NCBI GenBank assembly: GCA_023251455.1
Contig: JAHEYT010000021.1
Coordinates: 119,968-183,967 of the forward strand
DNA length: 64,000 nt
Origin: Bacteroidota bacterium
GTDB lineage: Bacteria > Bacteroidota > Bacteroidia > Bacteroidales > Prolixibacteraceae
Reading direction: 5' to 3'
The translations under genes were made by a program, and so were the position numbers. This document shows positions 7,700 through 17,115 of the stretch, in pieces (the first letter of the stretch is position 1; each line of letters starts with the position of its first letter). Under the pieces are notes generated by a model. It was not told the origin of the DNA and made no database searches. It saw only the letters and a program-made list of their open reading frames with translations.

Positions 7700-7781
7700 A
7701 GTTTGTTATTTTGATTTTTGTTTCAGTTTTTCAACAATTTCTATACCTGATTTTGACAGATATCTGTTTTTAGCCTGCAAA

Positions 7782-8729
7782 TTATTCCGCCTCAAATCGC
7801 TCAATCACTTGTCCTACGCGTTCTTTGATTTCCTGCCATGTTGGGTTTAATTCTTCGGAAGTAAACGTGCCGTTTTCGATGTCGATACGCTCGAAAACCA
7901 TCAGATACAAGGCAAATATTATTTCGAGGCTTAACTGGCCGCGTGGTTCAACAAATGGTCGGATCTCCTGAATCATTTCGTAGGTTTTCAATCGGTAAAA
8001 GTCGGCTACTTCATACAGATCACGAATCAGGCTGCGGAAACCGTCGGTAATTTGTCCGCCTTTCGCCATGAACAGCAACTGCTGGCGGTCCATGCCGTAT
8101 TTGGCAATCAAATCGTCGGGAAAATAATTCAGGTTATTGAGGTGGTCTTTCTGGAAATCGCGAATAATGTGCACTAAATAGCTAAAAATAGCGCATGGAG
8201 TTGCAACCCGCTTTACATCGAAAACCGGCGGCAGGTATTTCCCGTCTTTCCGGGTCAATCCGCATAAATGCACGAAGATAGAAGCAGGAGCAACGGATGC
8301 GCCACCGGCATAGTCGATGAACCCATTCAGTGTCGGAAATCCGTCATGGTAAATATCGTAAATCATCGACTGGGCAAAGGCTTCCATCGGCCAGAACGGG
8401 ATACAGAAACGCTCGACTGTTTCGATTAGTTGAGCCTGCAGCGGATTGTTTTGAGAAGCTTCTGCAATGGTATTGATCCAGCGATAAACATCGGCTTCAA
8501 ACTGTGCCTGGTTTTCAGGAGCAATGGTGACATTTTCGGTTTTATAATCGTCGATCAGGTCGTCGATGGCGCGCATAAATTTGTAGCAGTTTTTTGCAGC
8601 CTGATAGCGTTCGGATTCCCAAAAATGAGCGGCGATCAGGATATTGGGGTGATCTACAATTTTTTCGAAATCGATGGAATCGAAAATATCAAGATACAGG
8701 TCGGTTTGGGTCTGAACTGTTGTTTCCAT
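7782..8729 (-). CDS. crtB: squalene/phytoene synthase family protein
   Basis: The enzyme (315 aa) condenses two prenyl diphosphates head-to-head, giving phytoene in carotenoid pathways. The first Asp-rich motif is RAIDDLIDDY at about residues 50-59. The second is SYLVHIIRDFQKDHLNN near 180, which fits the DxxxD pair that binds magnesium-diphosphate. The AHFWESERY segment before the first motif is also typical. The start codon lies 1 base after the stop of the crtI-type desaturase, so the two genes are translationally coupled. No other carotenoid genes (crtY, crtZ) are in the window. A squalene-type product cannot be excluded, but pairing with a desaturase argues for phytoene. Confidence 0.85.
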   Translation of the reverse strand: METTVQTQTDLYLDIFDSIDFEKIVDHPNILIAAHFWESERYQAAKNCYKFMRAIDDLIDDYKTENVTIAPENQAQFEADVYRWINTIAEASQNNPLQAQLIETVERFCIPFWPMEAFAQSMIYDIYHDGFPTLNGFIDYAGGASVAPASIFVHLCGLTRKDGKYLPPVFDVKRVATPCAIFSYLVHIIRDFQKDHLNNLNYFPDDLIAKYGMDRQQLLFMAKGGQITDGFRSLIRDLYEVADFYRLKTYEMIQEIRPFVEPRGQLSLEIIFALYLMVFERIDIENGTFTSEELNPTWQEIKERVGQVIERFEAE

Positions 8730-8730
8730 G

Positions 8731-10233
8731 TTAGTTGAAATTCAGGTTCTTTGCGTCATTTAAAATACGTTCGCTGGTTAATTTTGCGCCAAAAAGCACC
8801 AACGGAACACCGTTCCCGGGATGCGTGCTTCCGCCAACAAAATACAAATTTCGGTATTTTTTGTGTTGGTTGTGCGGACGGAAATAGCCCATCTGGAAGA
8901 TGGAATGTGACAAGCTTCCGAACACAGAGCCACGGGTCACATTACAACTGCTTTCCCATGTTTTGGGAAGGTAGCAAATCTCAAATTTGATGTGTTCTTC
9001 AATGTCGTGCAAGCCGGCTTCTTCCAATCGACGAATGACTCCTTCGCGGGCTGTTTGCTTCAATTGCTTCCAGTCCTGATCGTACTTTTCGTCCAGATGT
9101 GCCACCGGAACGACCACAGAAATCGAATCCTGATTTTCGGGAGCAGCCGATTTATCGGTTCGTACCGGTGCATGGATGTAAAAGCTTGGATTTTCGGAAA
9201 GCGATTTTTCATTGAAAATCTTTTCCAGGCCCTGTTTGTACGGATCGTTCAGAAACACACTGTGATGATCCAATTCGGGGTAAACCTTATCTAGTCCCCA
9301 ATGAAATACAATGGCCGAACACGAATATTTTTTTCGTTTAAGCGATCTGGTTTTCTGCTTGTCGCGTAAAAGCTGATCGTAAATATATGGTAAATCGGCA
9401 TTGGCTATAACCAAATCGGCATGAACAATGGTGCCGTCTTCAAGCAAAATGCCTTCAGTTTTCTTTCCTGAAACGATGATCTTTTCAGCCGGTTTCTTGT
9501 AATTGATCGTTACCTGATTCCGATCGGCCAGTTCCAGCAATTTTTCAACGACGCGATGCATTCCACCTTTGGGAAATAGGGCTCCTTCAGCAATTTCGGC
9601 ACCGGGCAACATCGAAAAAAATGCCGGAGCCTTGTACGGATTCTGTCCCACGTAAATATTCTGAAATGTAAATGCCATTTGCAGATGCGGGTCTTTAAAA
9701 AACCGTTGAATGTAATCGGTATGATTAAGGTATGTTTTCAGTTTCAGGAGCAAACGCATGCTTTTAAAATTCACAAACTGGAACAAATGATCGAAATTTT
9801 TGCCCAGTAAATCGTTCATCGACAGGTTGAAATACTCGTAACCTTCTTTCACATATTCCTGATATTTCGGGAAACTGCCCGGTTCGATGGATTCCAATTG
9901 TGCTTCCATTTTTTCGGCATCGCGGGTAAATGCAAAGTCGCTATCGTCACTAAAAAAGAGTTTGTAAACAGGTTCGAGCGAAGTGGTCTCCAAATCATTC
10001 TCCAGATTGACGCCCAACTCCGATAAAACCTGCTTATACAGCGAGGGCATCAGCAAAATGGTGGCTCCCAGATCAAACCGGTGTCCATCCTGAATCATCT
10101 GTCCGCAACGACCGCCCGGACTGGCATTCTTTTCGTAAATCTCTACTAAATAATCATTTTGAGCCAGATAGTTGGCGATGGCCAAACCGCCAACTCCGGC
10201 TCCAATAATGACTGCTTTTTTCTGTGTTTGCAT
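8731..10233 (-). CDS. crtI: phytoene desaturase family protein
   Basis: This FAD-dependent desaturase (500 aa) is of normal length. It opens with the Rossmann dinucleotide motif (VIIGAGVGGLAIANYLAQ, residues 8-25), then YEKNASPGGRCG and FDLGATILLMP. It ends with the family signature YFVGGSTHPGNGVPLVLFGA. It would introduce double bonds into phytoene on the inner membrane, giving coloured carotenoids. It is the first gene of a two-gene unit with crtB, which follows at a 1-base gap. The final product (lycopene or a C30 analogue) cannot be told from sequence alone. Confidence 0.9.
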   Translation of the reverse strand: MQTQKKAVIIGAGVGGLAIANYLAQNDYLVEIYEKNASPGGRCGQMIQDGHRFDLGATILLMPSLYKQVLSELGVNLENDLETTSLEPVYKLFFSDDSDFAFTRDAEKMEAQLESIEPGSFPKYQEYVKEGYEYFNLSMNDLLGKNFDHLFQFVNFKSMRLLLKLKTYLNHTDYIQRFFKDPHLQMAFTFQNIYVGQNPYKAPAFFSMLPGAEIAEGALFPKGGMHRVVEKLLELADRNQVTINYKKPAEKIIVSGKKTEGILLEDGTIVHADLVIANADLPYIYDQLLRDKQKTRSLKRKKYSCSAIVFHWGLDKVYPELDHHSVFLNDPYKQGLEKIFNEKSLSENPSFYIHAPVRTDKSAAPENQDSISVVVPVAHLDEKYDQDWKQLKQTAREGVIRRLEEAGLHDIEEHIKFEICYLPKTWESSCNVTRGSVFGSLSHSIFQMGYFRPHNQHKKYRNLYFVGGSTHPGNGVPLVLFGAKLTSERILNDAKNLNFN

Positions 10234-10314
10234 TCTGTTTTCTGTTTCTGTTTTCTGAACTAGCCTGATTGTTTTCGTTTGTTTCAGACGTATTTATGAG
10301 CTATTCGTTACAAG

Positions 10315-10854
10315 TCATTCACCAAATTCCGGGGGAAAAACCACCATTCCAGAAACTCCCGTCAATGCGCCATCGGTAAGTTCAACGGCCATAAAAACAT
10401 CGTCGGACGGCAAAGGAATTTGTGTTTTGATTCCCCATATTGAAGCTGGTTTGTAGCCAAAGCGTGGATAATACTCCGGATGACCTATCAGGATAACTGA
10501 TTGAAAACCGAGTTCAAGGGCTTTTTGATGCCCGGCACGGAAGAGTTGTCCACCAATTCCTTGTTTCTGAAATTCGGGAAGTACCGAAACAGGGGCAAGC
10601 ACAAGTGACTGGAATTGCTGCTCACCGTTATCGATAATGATTGGCGTGAATAAAATGTGCCCGACAACCTGACCGTTGAGTTCAGCAACCAATGAAAGTT
10701 CTTCGATAAATGTTGGCGCCTTCCGGAGTTTATCAACGAGTTTTCCTTCGTTGTGATCGCTGATTTCGAGGGATTCAAAAGCTTTCTCGGTTAGCTCAAT
10801 AACCCAATTATGGTCGAATGTATTTTCTTTACGGGTGATGATATTCGGATTCAT
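10315..10854 (-). CDS. GNAT family N-acetyltransferase
   Basis: This is a 179-residue acetyltransferase. The acetyl-CoA binding motif is visible as VLPEFQKQGIGGQLFRAGHQKALELG (the Q/RxxGxG/A pattern), preceded by LVAELNGQVVGHILFTP and followed by GHPEYYPRFGYKPAS. The latter is typical of the YhbS-like subgroup. The start at 10854 is chosen; an upstream in-frame Met would add only 11 atypical residues. The substrate is unknown. It sits alone on the minus strand, 81 bases before crtI in transcription order reversed, with no operon link. Confidence 0.8.
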   Translation of the reverse strand: MNPNIITRKENTFDHNWVIELTEKAFESLEISDHNEGKLVDKLRKAPTFIEELSLVAELNGQVVGHILFTPIIIDNGEQQFQSLVLAPVSVLPEFQKQGIGGQLFRAGHQKALELGFQSVILIGHPEYYPRFGYKPASIWGIKTQIPLPSDDVFMAVELTDGALTGVSGMVVFPPEFGE

Positions 10855-10968
10855 GGATTTCGATTTTTGACCGAAATTATGAATCATACTTGATTCAACG
10901 AAAAAGAAATGGCATGAATGACCGGTTTTTGCCGATAAGTGGACTGTTTATCAAGTTTATTTGTAATA

Positions 10969-11457
10969 TCAACCAAATCTTTTTATCCATTTTTCAACCG
11001 GGAACGGAAAGAATTCAGGAGTTTCATTTTTGTATTTCAGGTATTCGTCGCCAAAAAATTCTTCGAGCATCTGGTATTCCTTTTTCACATGCACTTTCAG
11101 CAGAATAAACCCGACCAAACTGGAGGTAAGTACCAACCATGAATTAAGCAGCAATGCAATTGCCGGAATGAGGAACAAAATAAACGACATGTACAGCGGA
11201 TTTTGACATAGACTAAATGTTCCTTTTGTAACCAGCTTTCCTTCTTTTAGTCCGTTGAGCAATAGCCGTACCGACGAAAAATAGAAAATCAGCCCAAATA
11301 CAAGCAAGATAGCTCCTGCAATTGTTAAGCCTGACGATCTCTCCTGAATGAAATTAAAACTGTCAGAAATACAGCTTGCCACAATCGAAACAGCTAACCA
11401 GGGAATTAAAACGATCCCGATTTTAGGACCAATCCCATAGAAATCCATTTTTTTCAT
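10969..11457 (-). CDS. isoprenylcysteine carboxyl methyltransferase-like membrane protein
   Basis: The 162-residue integral membrane protein has about four hydrophobic helices. The C-terminal part (KGTFSLCQNPLYMSFI, then KKEYQMLEEFFGDEYLKYK) is the conserved S-adenosylmethionine-binding region of the ICMT/PEMT-like family. Bacterial members methylate small or lipid substrates and are not protein prenyl-cysteine methylases, so the true substrate is unknown. The C terminus, PEFFPFPVEKWIKRFG, is ordinary for the family. The gene stands alone between a GNAT and the EFR1 protein. Confidence 0.75.
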   Translation of the reverse strand: MKKMDFYGIGPKIGIVLIPWLAVSIVASCISDSFNFIQERSSGLTIAGAILLVFGLIFYFSSVRLLLNGLKEGKLVTKGTFSLCQNPLYMSFILFLIPAIALLLNSWLVLTSSLVGFILLKVHVKKEYQMLEEFFGDEYLKYKNETPEFFPFPVEKWIKRFG

Positions 11458-11584
11458 GATTCTTTGTTTTTAGATTTTGCAGTAAAAGTGTGGGCAAAAT
11501 ATTATCCCCGGAAAAATAAATAACTGAATCGTTGATTTTGATTGATGAACATGCTAAAATCGCTTATAAAACCAATAATGTGAT

Positions 11585-12631
11585 TTATTTTCCTGTATTT
11601 TTTAGGGCCTTGTACCTTCTTCCCCAAAACTTGTATTTGGTAAGCGAGGTGTAAACGATGATTCGCTCAACGAATTTAAATCGCATCGCAAAATGCATGA
11701 TTCGGTACCAAACGGCCAGAATGCCGAGAAAAAAAGCCGAATTCAGGACAAAGCCCGTGAATGTGCGTTCAATATCAAAAAACAGTTCAGCGAAATACGT
11801 GTAAAACAGCCCGGAAAGCAGAAGTGAAAAGAGGAGTGAAAACATCAGTATAAATCCATGTCCGGTTTCGATGGCTCGTTTCGGACAATTGCTCATACAG
11901 CGCATGCAGCTTTCGCAGTTGAATGTCCAGAATGGTCGATTATCAACCTTTTTGATTGCTTTCACCGGGCAGGCTTTGATACACAAATTGCAGTTATCGC
12001 AGTCGGCCGAAGCATAATAGGTTTTGGCAAACAGGAAACGGCCCATGAAATAGTATCCCAGTGAAATGGGCGCAACCAATGTATCCTGAATGATTTCGTA
12101 CAATCCACGATAATCGCTTCCGCCGGAAAGTACATTTCGGGCAAACCGATACACTTTTTCCTGATTCCGCTCGTGTAAATATTTCACGGTCCGTTCATTC
12201 AATCCCGGATGTACCGAAATCCAGTTCGAGGGCAAATCAACCGGAAACATGGATTGAATGGAGTAGCCTTTCAGTTTCAGGATTAAAGCTGAAAAATAGA
12301 AAGCGATGCCGGTCAACCCCGGAGTAATCCATTTACCGATGAGCATTCCGGCACGGGTATTCAGCAGTAAAACTTTGTTATGTCCTTTAGGGAAATGAAA
12401 AAGAAAATTCAGCATTACCGGCGGATAGTTGAAGCCATGAATGGGAGATACAAAAGCTACCAGCGTTTCCAATTCAGGAGGTTCAATTTCCCGTCGGGCT
12501 ATTTTGCCAATGTTGATCAGGCTAACCTCCATGCCTTTTTCTATGGCAATATCGGCCATCCATTTGGCTACATTTTCAGAATTTCCGGTTCCCGAAAAGT
12601 AATAAACTACCAACTTTTGATAAGCTGTCAT
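11585..12631 (-). CDS. EFR1 family flavodoxin/ferredoxin fusion protein
   Basis: The 348-residue protein joins a flavodoxin-like N-terminal domain to a two-cluster ferredoxin and a membrane tail. The FMN phosphate loop is YYFSGTGNSENVAKW at about residues 9-23. The two 4Fe-4S motifs are CDNCNLCIKACP and CESCMRCMSNCP, with full cysteine sets. Two hydrophobic segments follow (about 255-280 and 295-315), placing it at the inner membrane. The likely role is electron transfer with an unknown partner. I chose ATG 12631 (MTAYQKLVVYY) over a Met 45 bases upstream, since the flavodoxin strand begins right after it. Confidence 0.8.
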   Translation of the reverse strand: MTAYQKLVVYYFSGTGNSENVAKWMADIAIEKGMEVSLINIGKIARREIEPPELETLVAFVSPIHGFNYPPVMLNFLFHFPKGHNKVLLLNTRAGMLIGKWITPGLTGIAFYFSALILKLKGYSIQSMFPVDLPSNWISVHPGLNERTVKYLHERNQEKVYRFARNVLSGGSDYRGLYEIIQDTLVAPISLGYYFMGRFLFAKTYYASADCDNCNLCIKACPVKAIKKVDNRPFWTFNCESCMRCMSNCPKRAIETGHGFILMFSLLFSLLLSGLFYTYFAELFFDIERTFTGFVLNSAFFLGILAVWYRIMHFAMRFKFVERIIVYTSLTKYKFWGRRYKALKNTGK

Positions 12632-12718
12632 TGTTTGATTACTGGGTTCCTGATTGCATAAATGAAATGTATTCATCCAAATATTCCCTGTTTTTGAAAA
12701 TGCAATTTAAGACAAAAA

Positions 12719-14182
12719 TTATTCGCCTTTTAGTTTTTTCAGCATTTCAAAGCCAGCTTTATTTTCAGGATTCATTTTTACTGATTTTTCGTATGCCTGA
12801 ATTGCTTCCGCTTTATTTCCGGCAACAGCAAGTGCTTCGCCGTAACTGTCCCAGGCATTCCACGATTCAGGATAAATTTCGGTAACAAACCCGAAGATCA
12901 TAACCGATGATTCCGGATCGCTCTGCAAGGCATAATAGCCCAGATGATTAAGCTCAAATTCGCTAAAATCCCACTTGTCTTTTTCTTTGGAAAAATATTG
13001 ATGGCATTGCTCCAGAGCTGATTTTACACTTTTACTTTTAAAGGCTCCGTAAATGAAATTCGCAATCAATGGCTTCATTAAAACAGGTTGCCTGTCGTAT
13101 AAAACATCGGTAATGCCCGAGCAAATATTTTCCAGCGGAGTGCTTCCTCCGTTGCAGAGAATTACAATCAGATACTGATCGTCAGGAATTTGATAGAAAC
13201 GGGTGTGCCAGGCAAACAAAAATCCTTCGTGGGTGCGAATCTGCTTCACTGCTTTGTCTTTTCCAATGGGAGATTCGCGAAGTTCCCATCCACAACCGTA
13301 GTTATTCAGATTGGGTGTGAACATGGCATCGTACGAGGCTTTCGAAAGGAAATTCGGATCATACAAAGCCTGGTCGAATTTGAGCAGGTCGTACACATTG
13401 CTGTAAATCGATCCTTGCGCATAGGAAGTTGACATGTTCCAATACGGAGGGTGAACAAAATCAGTAAAATTACGCATGTATCCGGTGGCCATTCCCTGAA
13501 ATACATCGTACTGATGAGCCTGAACATCACCAGAATTGGTCATTCCGAGCGGTTTGAAAATGAAATCGGCAACCGCATTTTCATAACTCTTGCCCGAAAC
13601 CTGTTCGATAATTAAGCCAAGCAAAAGATAGGCAGTATTGCTGTATTCCCATTGGGTTCCTGGCTCGAATTCAAGATCGCCCTGACAATATTTTCCAGCA
13701 AAAGCCAACTTATCGATTGGGGCGGTTCCGAAATCATCGGCCACTTGAGAAATGGATTTGCCCTTCATGTTGAGATAATTGGCAATGCCCGAGGTGTGGT
13801 TGAGCAAATGACGAATGGTGACTTTATTCCCGGTATCGGTTCGGTACCATTTTAAAACGTCCGAAAGCTTTGTGTCCAATGTAAGCTTTCCCTGGTCAAT
13901 CAGTTTCATGACTGTTACACTGGTGAAAGTTTTGGTAATGGAAGCTATGTAAAATTTAGTGTTAGCAGTGTTTTTTACGTTCCATTCAAGGTTGGCTAAT
14001 CCAGCTCCACCAGAATAAATAACATCGCCTTTTTGGGCGACCAAAACTGAGCCATTAAAAGTTCCTTGATTTTGGTAAGATTCAATCAGTTTTTGAATTT
14101 GTTCTTGTTTCGTTTCGCTGGCTGTCAGGGAAAAATCTACGCACAATAGGGACAATAGAGCTAAAATAATTCGAATTTTCAT
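12719..14182 (-). CDS. exported serine hydrolase (beta-lactamase/PBP-like) with C-terminal TPR
   Basis: The protein (487 aa) has a signal peptide and the class C beta-lactamase/D-aminopeptidase fold. The nucleophile motif is SITK at residues 81-84, and the YSN motif lies in QWEYSNTAYLLLG near 190. A C-terminal stretch (SWNAWDSYGEALAVAGNKAEAIQAYEKSVKMNPEN) is a tetratricopeptide repeat, probably for protein contacts. Such proteins are periplasmic esterases or peptidases more often than true beta-lactamases, so no resistance role is claimed. It is a single transcription unit on the minus strand. Confidence 0.8.
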   Translation of the reverse strand: MKIRIILALLSLLCVDFSLTASETKQEQIQKLIESYQNQGTFNGSVLVAQKGDVIYSGGAGLANLEWNVKNTANTKFYIASITKTFTSVTVMKLIDQGKLTLDTKLSDVLKWYRTDTGNKVTIRHLLNHTSGIANYLNMKGKSISQVADDFGTAPIDKLAFAGKYCQGDLEFEPGTQWEYSNTAYLLLGLIIEQVSGKSYENAVADFIFKPLGMTNSGDVQAHQYDVFQGMATGYMRNFTDFVHPPYWNMSTSYAQGSIYSNVYDLLKFDQALYDPNFLSKASYDAMFTPNLNNYGCGWELRESPIGKDKAVKQIRTHEGFLFAWHTRFYQIPDDQYLIVILCNGGSTPLENICSGITDVLYDRQPVLMKPLIANFIYGAFKSKSVKSALEQCHQYFSKEKDKWDFSEFELNHLGYYALQSDPESSVMIFGFVTEIYPESWNAWDSYGEALAVAGNKAEAIQAYEKSVKMNPENKAGFEMLKKLKGE

Positions 14183-14313
14183 GGTTAGTTGTTTAATTGT
14201 TTCCGACCATAAAATTCACTGATTTATATTGCTCCAAAAAAAAAAATTCGGTGAATGTCCAAATTTGCAGGTTGAATTACTGTTTTTTGAGATTCAGCTG
14301 AATGAGACTAATT

Positions 14314-15243
14314 TTATTGCCTAATTTCCAAATGCTTCCTTACAAAATCAACAATTTCATCCATGGCTTCGGTAGCCTCCCTAAAAAATGGTGCCAATAG
14401 CGGATAACAGTGAACCATTCCAATTCCGGCTCTGAACGAAATATCAACTCCTGCACGTTTAGCTTTCAGGTAGAACTTTTCCCCGTCTTCGAATAATTCA
14501 TCGTCAACACCCGAGTTTATTAGAATTGGAGGCAGTCCTTTTAATTCGCCGAACAAAGGAGAAATCAGCGGATTGGTTGCTTCATTATCGCCAATATAAT
14601 GTTTGCTGAAAACAGTCCATGAATTTAATGGCGCGAGCGACATTTTGTTTTTTGTTCGGTACGAATCGCTTGAACAGGTGAGATCTGTCCAGGGCGAAAT
14701 GGAAACAGCAGCAGCGGGTAGGGCAATGTTGCGCTCTTTTAGTGCCAGCAGTATTGCCAGACACAAGCCACCACCGGCCGATTCTCCTGCAATCAGAATA
14801 TTTTCCGGCTTAAATCCTGAAGCAAGAATCCATTGATATACTTTTATCGAATCGTCAACTGCGGCAGGAAAAGGATTTTCAGGAGCAAGTCTGTATTCGT
14901 AAACAAGATTTGTAACACCGGTATTCTTGGCAAATTTCGAGACGAATGCCCTGTGATCGCTGCATGAACCCGAAACATACCCACCACCATGAACATAGAA
15001 AATCAGCTTTTCAGGATTTGCCCCATCCGGAATTAACCATTCTGATTTTATTCCCTCAATTACCTGTTCTTTTATGGTAATCTCTTTAGGAATCTTCGCG
15101 TATCGGGTTGCCCCTTTTTCGCAAAGTTCCCTAAAGCCAGCAATAGAAGTATTGAAATCGTACGCCTCTTTTTTTAGTATTCCCTGAAATAGATGTCTGT
15201 TCCTTAACAAGAAATTGAACATCCTGCTTTTAAAACTTGGCAT
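14314..15243 (-). CDS. alpha/beta hydrolase, hormone-sensitive-lipase-like esterase
   Basis: The cytoplasmic esterase (309 aa) shows the oxyanion motif YVHGGGYVSGS and the nucleophile elbow GESAGGGL of the HSL (GDXG) family. A later SGVDDELFEDGEKF (acid) and MVHCYPLL (His) complete the triad. It should hydrolyse short acyl esters. The ATG at 15243 is preferred, because the longer start would overlap the upstream SBBP gene by over 40 bases; with this start the two are 4 bases apart and likely co-transcribed. No signal peptide is visible. Confidence 0.8.
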   Translation of the reverse strand: MPSFKSRMFNFLLRNRHLFQGILKKEAYDFNTSIAGFRELCEKGATRYAKIPKEITIKEQVIEGIKSEWLIPDGANPEKLIFYVHGGGYVSGSCSDHRAFVSKFAKNTGVTNLVYEYRLAPENPFPAAVDDSIKVYQWILASGFKPENILIAGESAGGGLCLAILLALKERNIALPAAAVSISPWTDLTCSSDSYRTKNKMSLAPLNSWTVFSKHYIGDNEATNPLISPLFGELKGLPPILINSGVDDELFEDGEKFYLKAKRAGVDISFRAGIGMVHCYPLLAPFFREATEAMDEIVDFVRKHLEIRQ

Positions 15244-15247
15244 TTGT

Positions 15248-16495
15248 TTAATGGGTATTATCCAATTTAAGTTTAACCAGATAAAAGTCATCTACCCCAA
15301 TCAGATTTCCATACAAACTTGAACTTGTAAGTCCTAAATGATAGATATATCCTTTATTATCAATACTTATGTCTTTACCCGATGCATCCCTGTTATCTCC
15401 TTCTGCGATCATACTCTTTTCCCACATTAAAGACCCGTCCTTTTTGTACATCCGGATAAAAGCGCGGGCTGGCGGCAGATTTAAGATACCACTAACCAGA
15501 ATATTTTCAGATATTTCCTGATTAAAGGCCAAGCCCTTAACACCATCGTGTTTGTTTGTCCCAAACTGATCTTTCCATAGTAAATCGCCTTTGAGGTTTA
15601 ATTTCACTAAGAAACAATCGCCTTCACCTTTTTGCTGGCTCGCAAAATTTCCGGAAGTAGTACCTCCAACGTAAATATTCTTGTAATTGTCGAGTAAGAT
15701 GCTGGTTGGTATATCAAATCCTTCACTTCCAAATTGAGTGTATTTCGTTAATAAACCATTCTCCGTAAATTGCCCGACAAACCCATCCATGAATCCATTA
15801 TTCGTGGATCCGATATCACCAAAAGTTGAACCGCACACATAAATATTTCCATTATTATCACCGGTAATAGCTGAACCGCCATCGCGGGAAATAGTCCCAA
15901 ACTGATTGGTGAAAATTGGAATCCCATTGTTATCCAATTTCATTATAAAAGCATCCTGATCGCCAGATGTGGATTTCCCAAGTACTCCAAGCGTAGAACC
16001 TGTTAGATAAATATACCCTTTTGAGTCGGCAAATATTCCTGTAGCGATATCCGTGCTATCGCTTCCAAATTGTTTTGTCCAAATCTTTTTACCCCCGGAA
16101 GAAAATTTCACCAAAAAGAAATCTGTTTTTCCAAAGTTTCTATCGCCTAAAATGCCAGTAGTAGTGCCTGTGATATAAATAAAACCTTTATCATCAATTG
16201 CCGACCATTGAATATCTTCATCTCCATCTGATCCATATTGCCTTGCCCATATTGTATTACCGGAACTGTCTATTTTAGTAATATATCCATCGTTATTGCC
16301 AAAATTTTTATCGTCCATAATACCTTTTGTGTTTCCGGAAACATAAAGATTACCATCCCGGTCGGGTACGTGATTTCGTGCATATTCTGCCTTATCGGTT
16401 CCATATTGCCTGCCCCTGATAAAACTGGTCTGAGCCTGTGAATTGATCGTCAATGCTAGCATTACACCGAAAATGATAATTTTGATTTTATACAT
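15248..16495 (-). CDS. secreted SBBP-repeat beta-propeller protein
   Basis: The 415-residue protein has a signal peptide (MYKIKIIIFGVMLALTINSQAQ). It then shows about six to seven repeats of the type QFGSDSTDIATGIFADSKGYIYLTG, in which each unit ends in a G-x-(I/L)Y-(V/L)-x-G strand. These SBBP repeats fold as a beta-propeller. No enzymatic motif is present; such proteins are usually surface or periplasmic with unknown ligands. It is directly upstream of the esterase. No C-terminal sorting domain is seen. Confidence 0.8.
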   Translation of the reverse strand: MYKIKIIIFGVMLALTINSQAQTSFIRGRQYGTDKAEYARNHVPDRDGNLYVSGNTKGIMDDKNFGNNDGYITKIDSSGNTIWARQYGSDGDEDIQWSAIDDKGFIYITGTTTGILGDRNFGKTDFFLVKFSSGGKKIWTKQFGSDSTDIATGIFADSKGYIYLTGSTLGVLGKSTSGDQDAFIMKLDNNGIPIFTNQFGTISRDGGSAITGDNNGNIYVCGSTFGDIGSTNNGFMDGFVGQFTENGLLTKYTQFGSEGFDIPTSILLDNYKNIYVGGTTSGNFASQQKGEGDCFLVKLNLKGDLLWKDQFGTNKHDGVKGLAFNQEISENILVSGILNLPPARAFIRMYKKDGSLMWEKSMIAEGDNRDASGKDISIDNKGYIYHLGLTSSSLYGNLIGVDDFYLVKLKLDNTH

Positions 16496-16577
16496 AGAAT
16501 ACTCCTTTCTTTATGATTGATTTGTTAATATCTGTTTTATATATTTCAAACTGTTTAAAATCTTTTTTTGCCCGGGA

Positions 16578-17105
16578 TTACAGTTCTTCATTCTTGACCG
16601 TCTGCAAAACCAATCTCCAATTGAATAAAGCATCAGTTCCTTCAACTTTTGTGAAATTGTTTTTTAAAAGAACCGAATATGATGCAGAATTAGTTTTGTC
16701 GGTTGAGGCGATTATTGCCTTCACTTCAGGTTGCTGTTTTGCCCATTCAATCATACCGCCAACAGCTTCTGTCATAAAACCTCTGTTCTGAAATTCGTCA
16801 TAAGTTCCGTAGCCGATTTCAACTTCACCGTTGGCATTTGGTTCTCCAACAAAGCACAAGTCGCCCACCATTTTGTTTTCTGCTTTCGAAATAACCGTCC
16901 AGAGGGTTGAATACAAATAATTTTTGCTTGTATCTGCCACGTTTGGCAAAATGGTTTGCTCAAGCGCATCTTTCAATTCCTGCGAAATTGTACGTGAGGT
17001 TTCGTTTAAGTTCAACTCCGTTTCCAGAGAATTATCAACCTGGATGTATTTAACAAGTTGGGAGTATGATAATGGTTTAATGCGCAATCTTTCTATTTCT
17101 ATCAT
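16578..17105 (-). CDS. GNAT acetyltransferase, RimJ/RimL-like
   Basis: The 175-residue protein resembles the RimJ/RimL branch: IEIERLRIKPLSYSQLVKY at the start, VGDLCFVGEPNANGEVEIGYGT in the middle, and a diverged acetyl-CoA loop (FQNRGFMTEAVGGMIEWAKQ). It ends with ASYSVLLKNNFTKVEG, the common C-terminal strand. It could acetylate protein N termini or small amines. It starts 10 bases after the stop of the LytTR regulator, so it belongs to the same unit. Why it is tied to a response regulator is unknown. Confidence 0.75.
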   Translation of the reverse strand: MIEIERLRIKPLSYSQLVKYIQVDNSLETELNLNETSRTISQELKDALEQTILPNVADTSKNYLYSTLWTVISKAENKMVGDLCFVGEPNANGEVEIGYGTYDEFQNRGFMTEAVGGMIEWAKQQPEVKAIIASTDKTNSASYSVLLKNNFTKVEGTDALFNWRLVLQTVKNEEL

Positions 17106-17115
17106 TTTTTCAGAC

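Noticed and set aside
12719..14182. True beta-lactamase from the serine hydrolase
   Set aside because: SxxK and YSN motifs are shared by periplasmic esterases and peptidases of the same fold, and the TPR tail is not typical of resistance enzymes.
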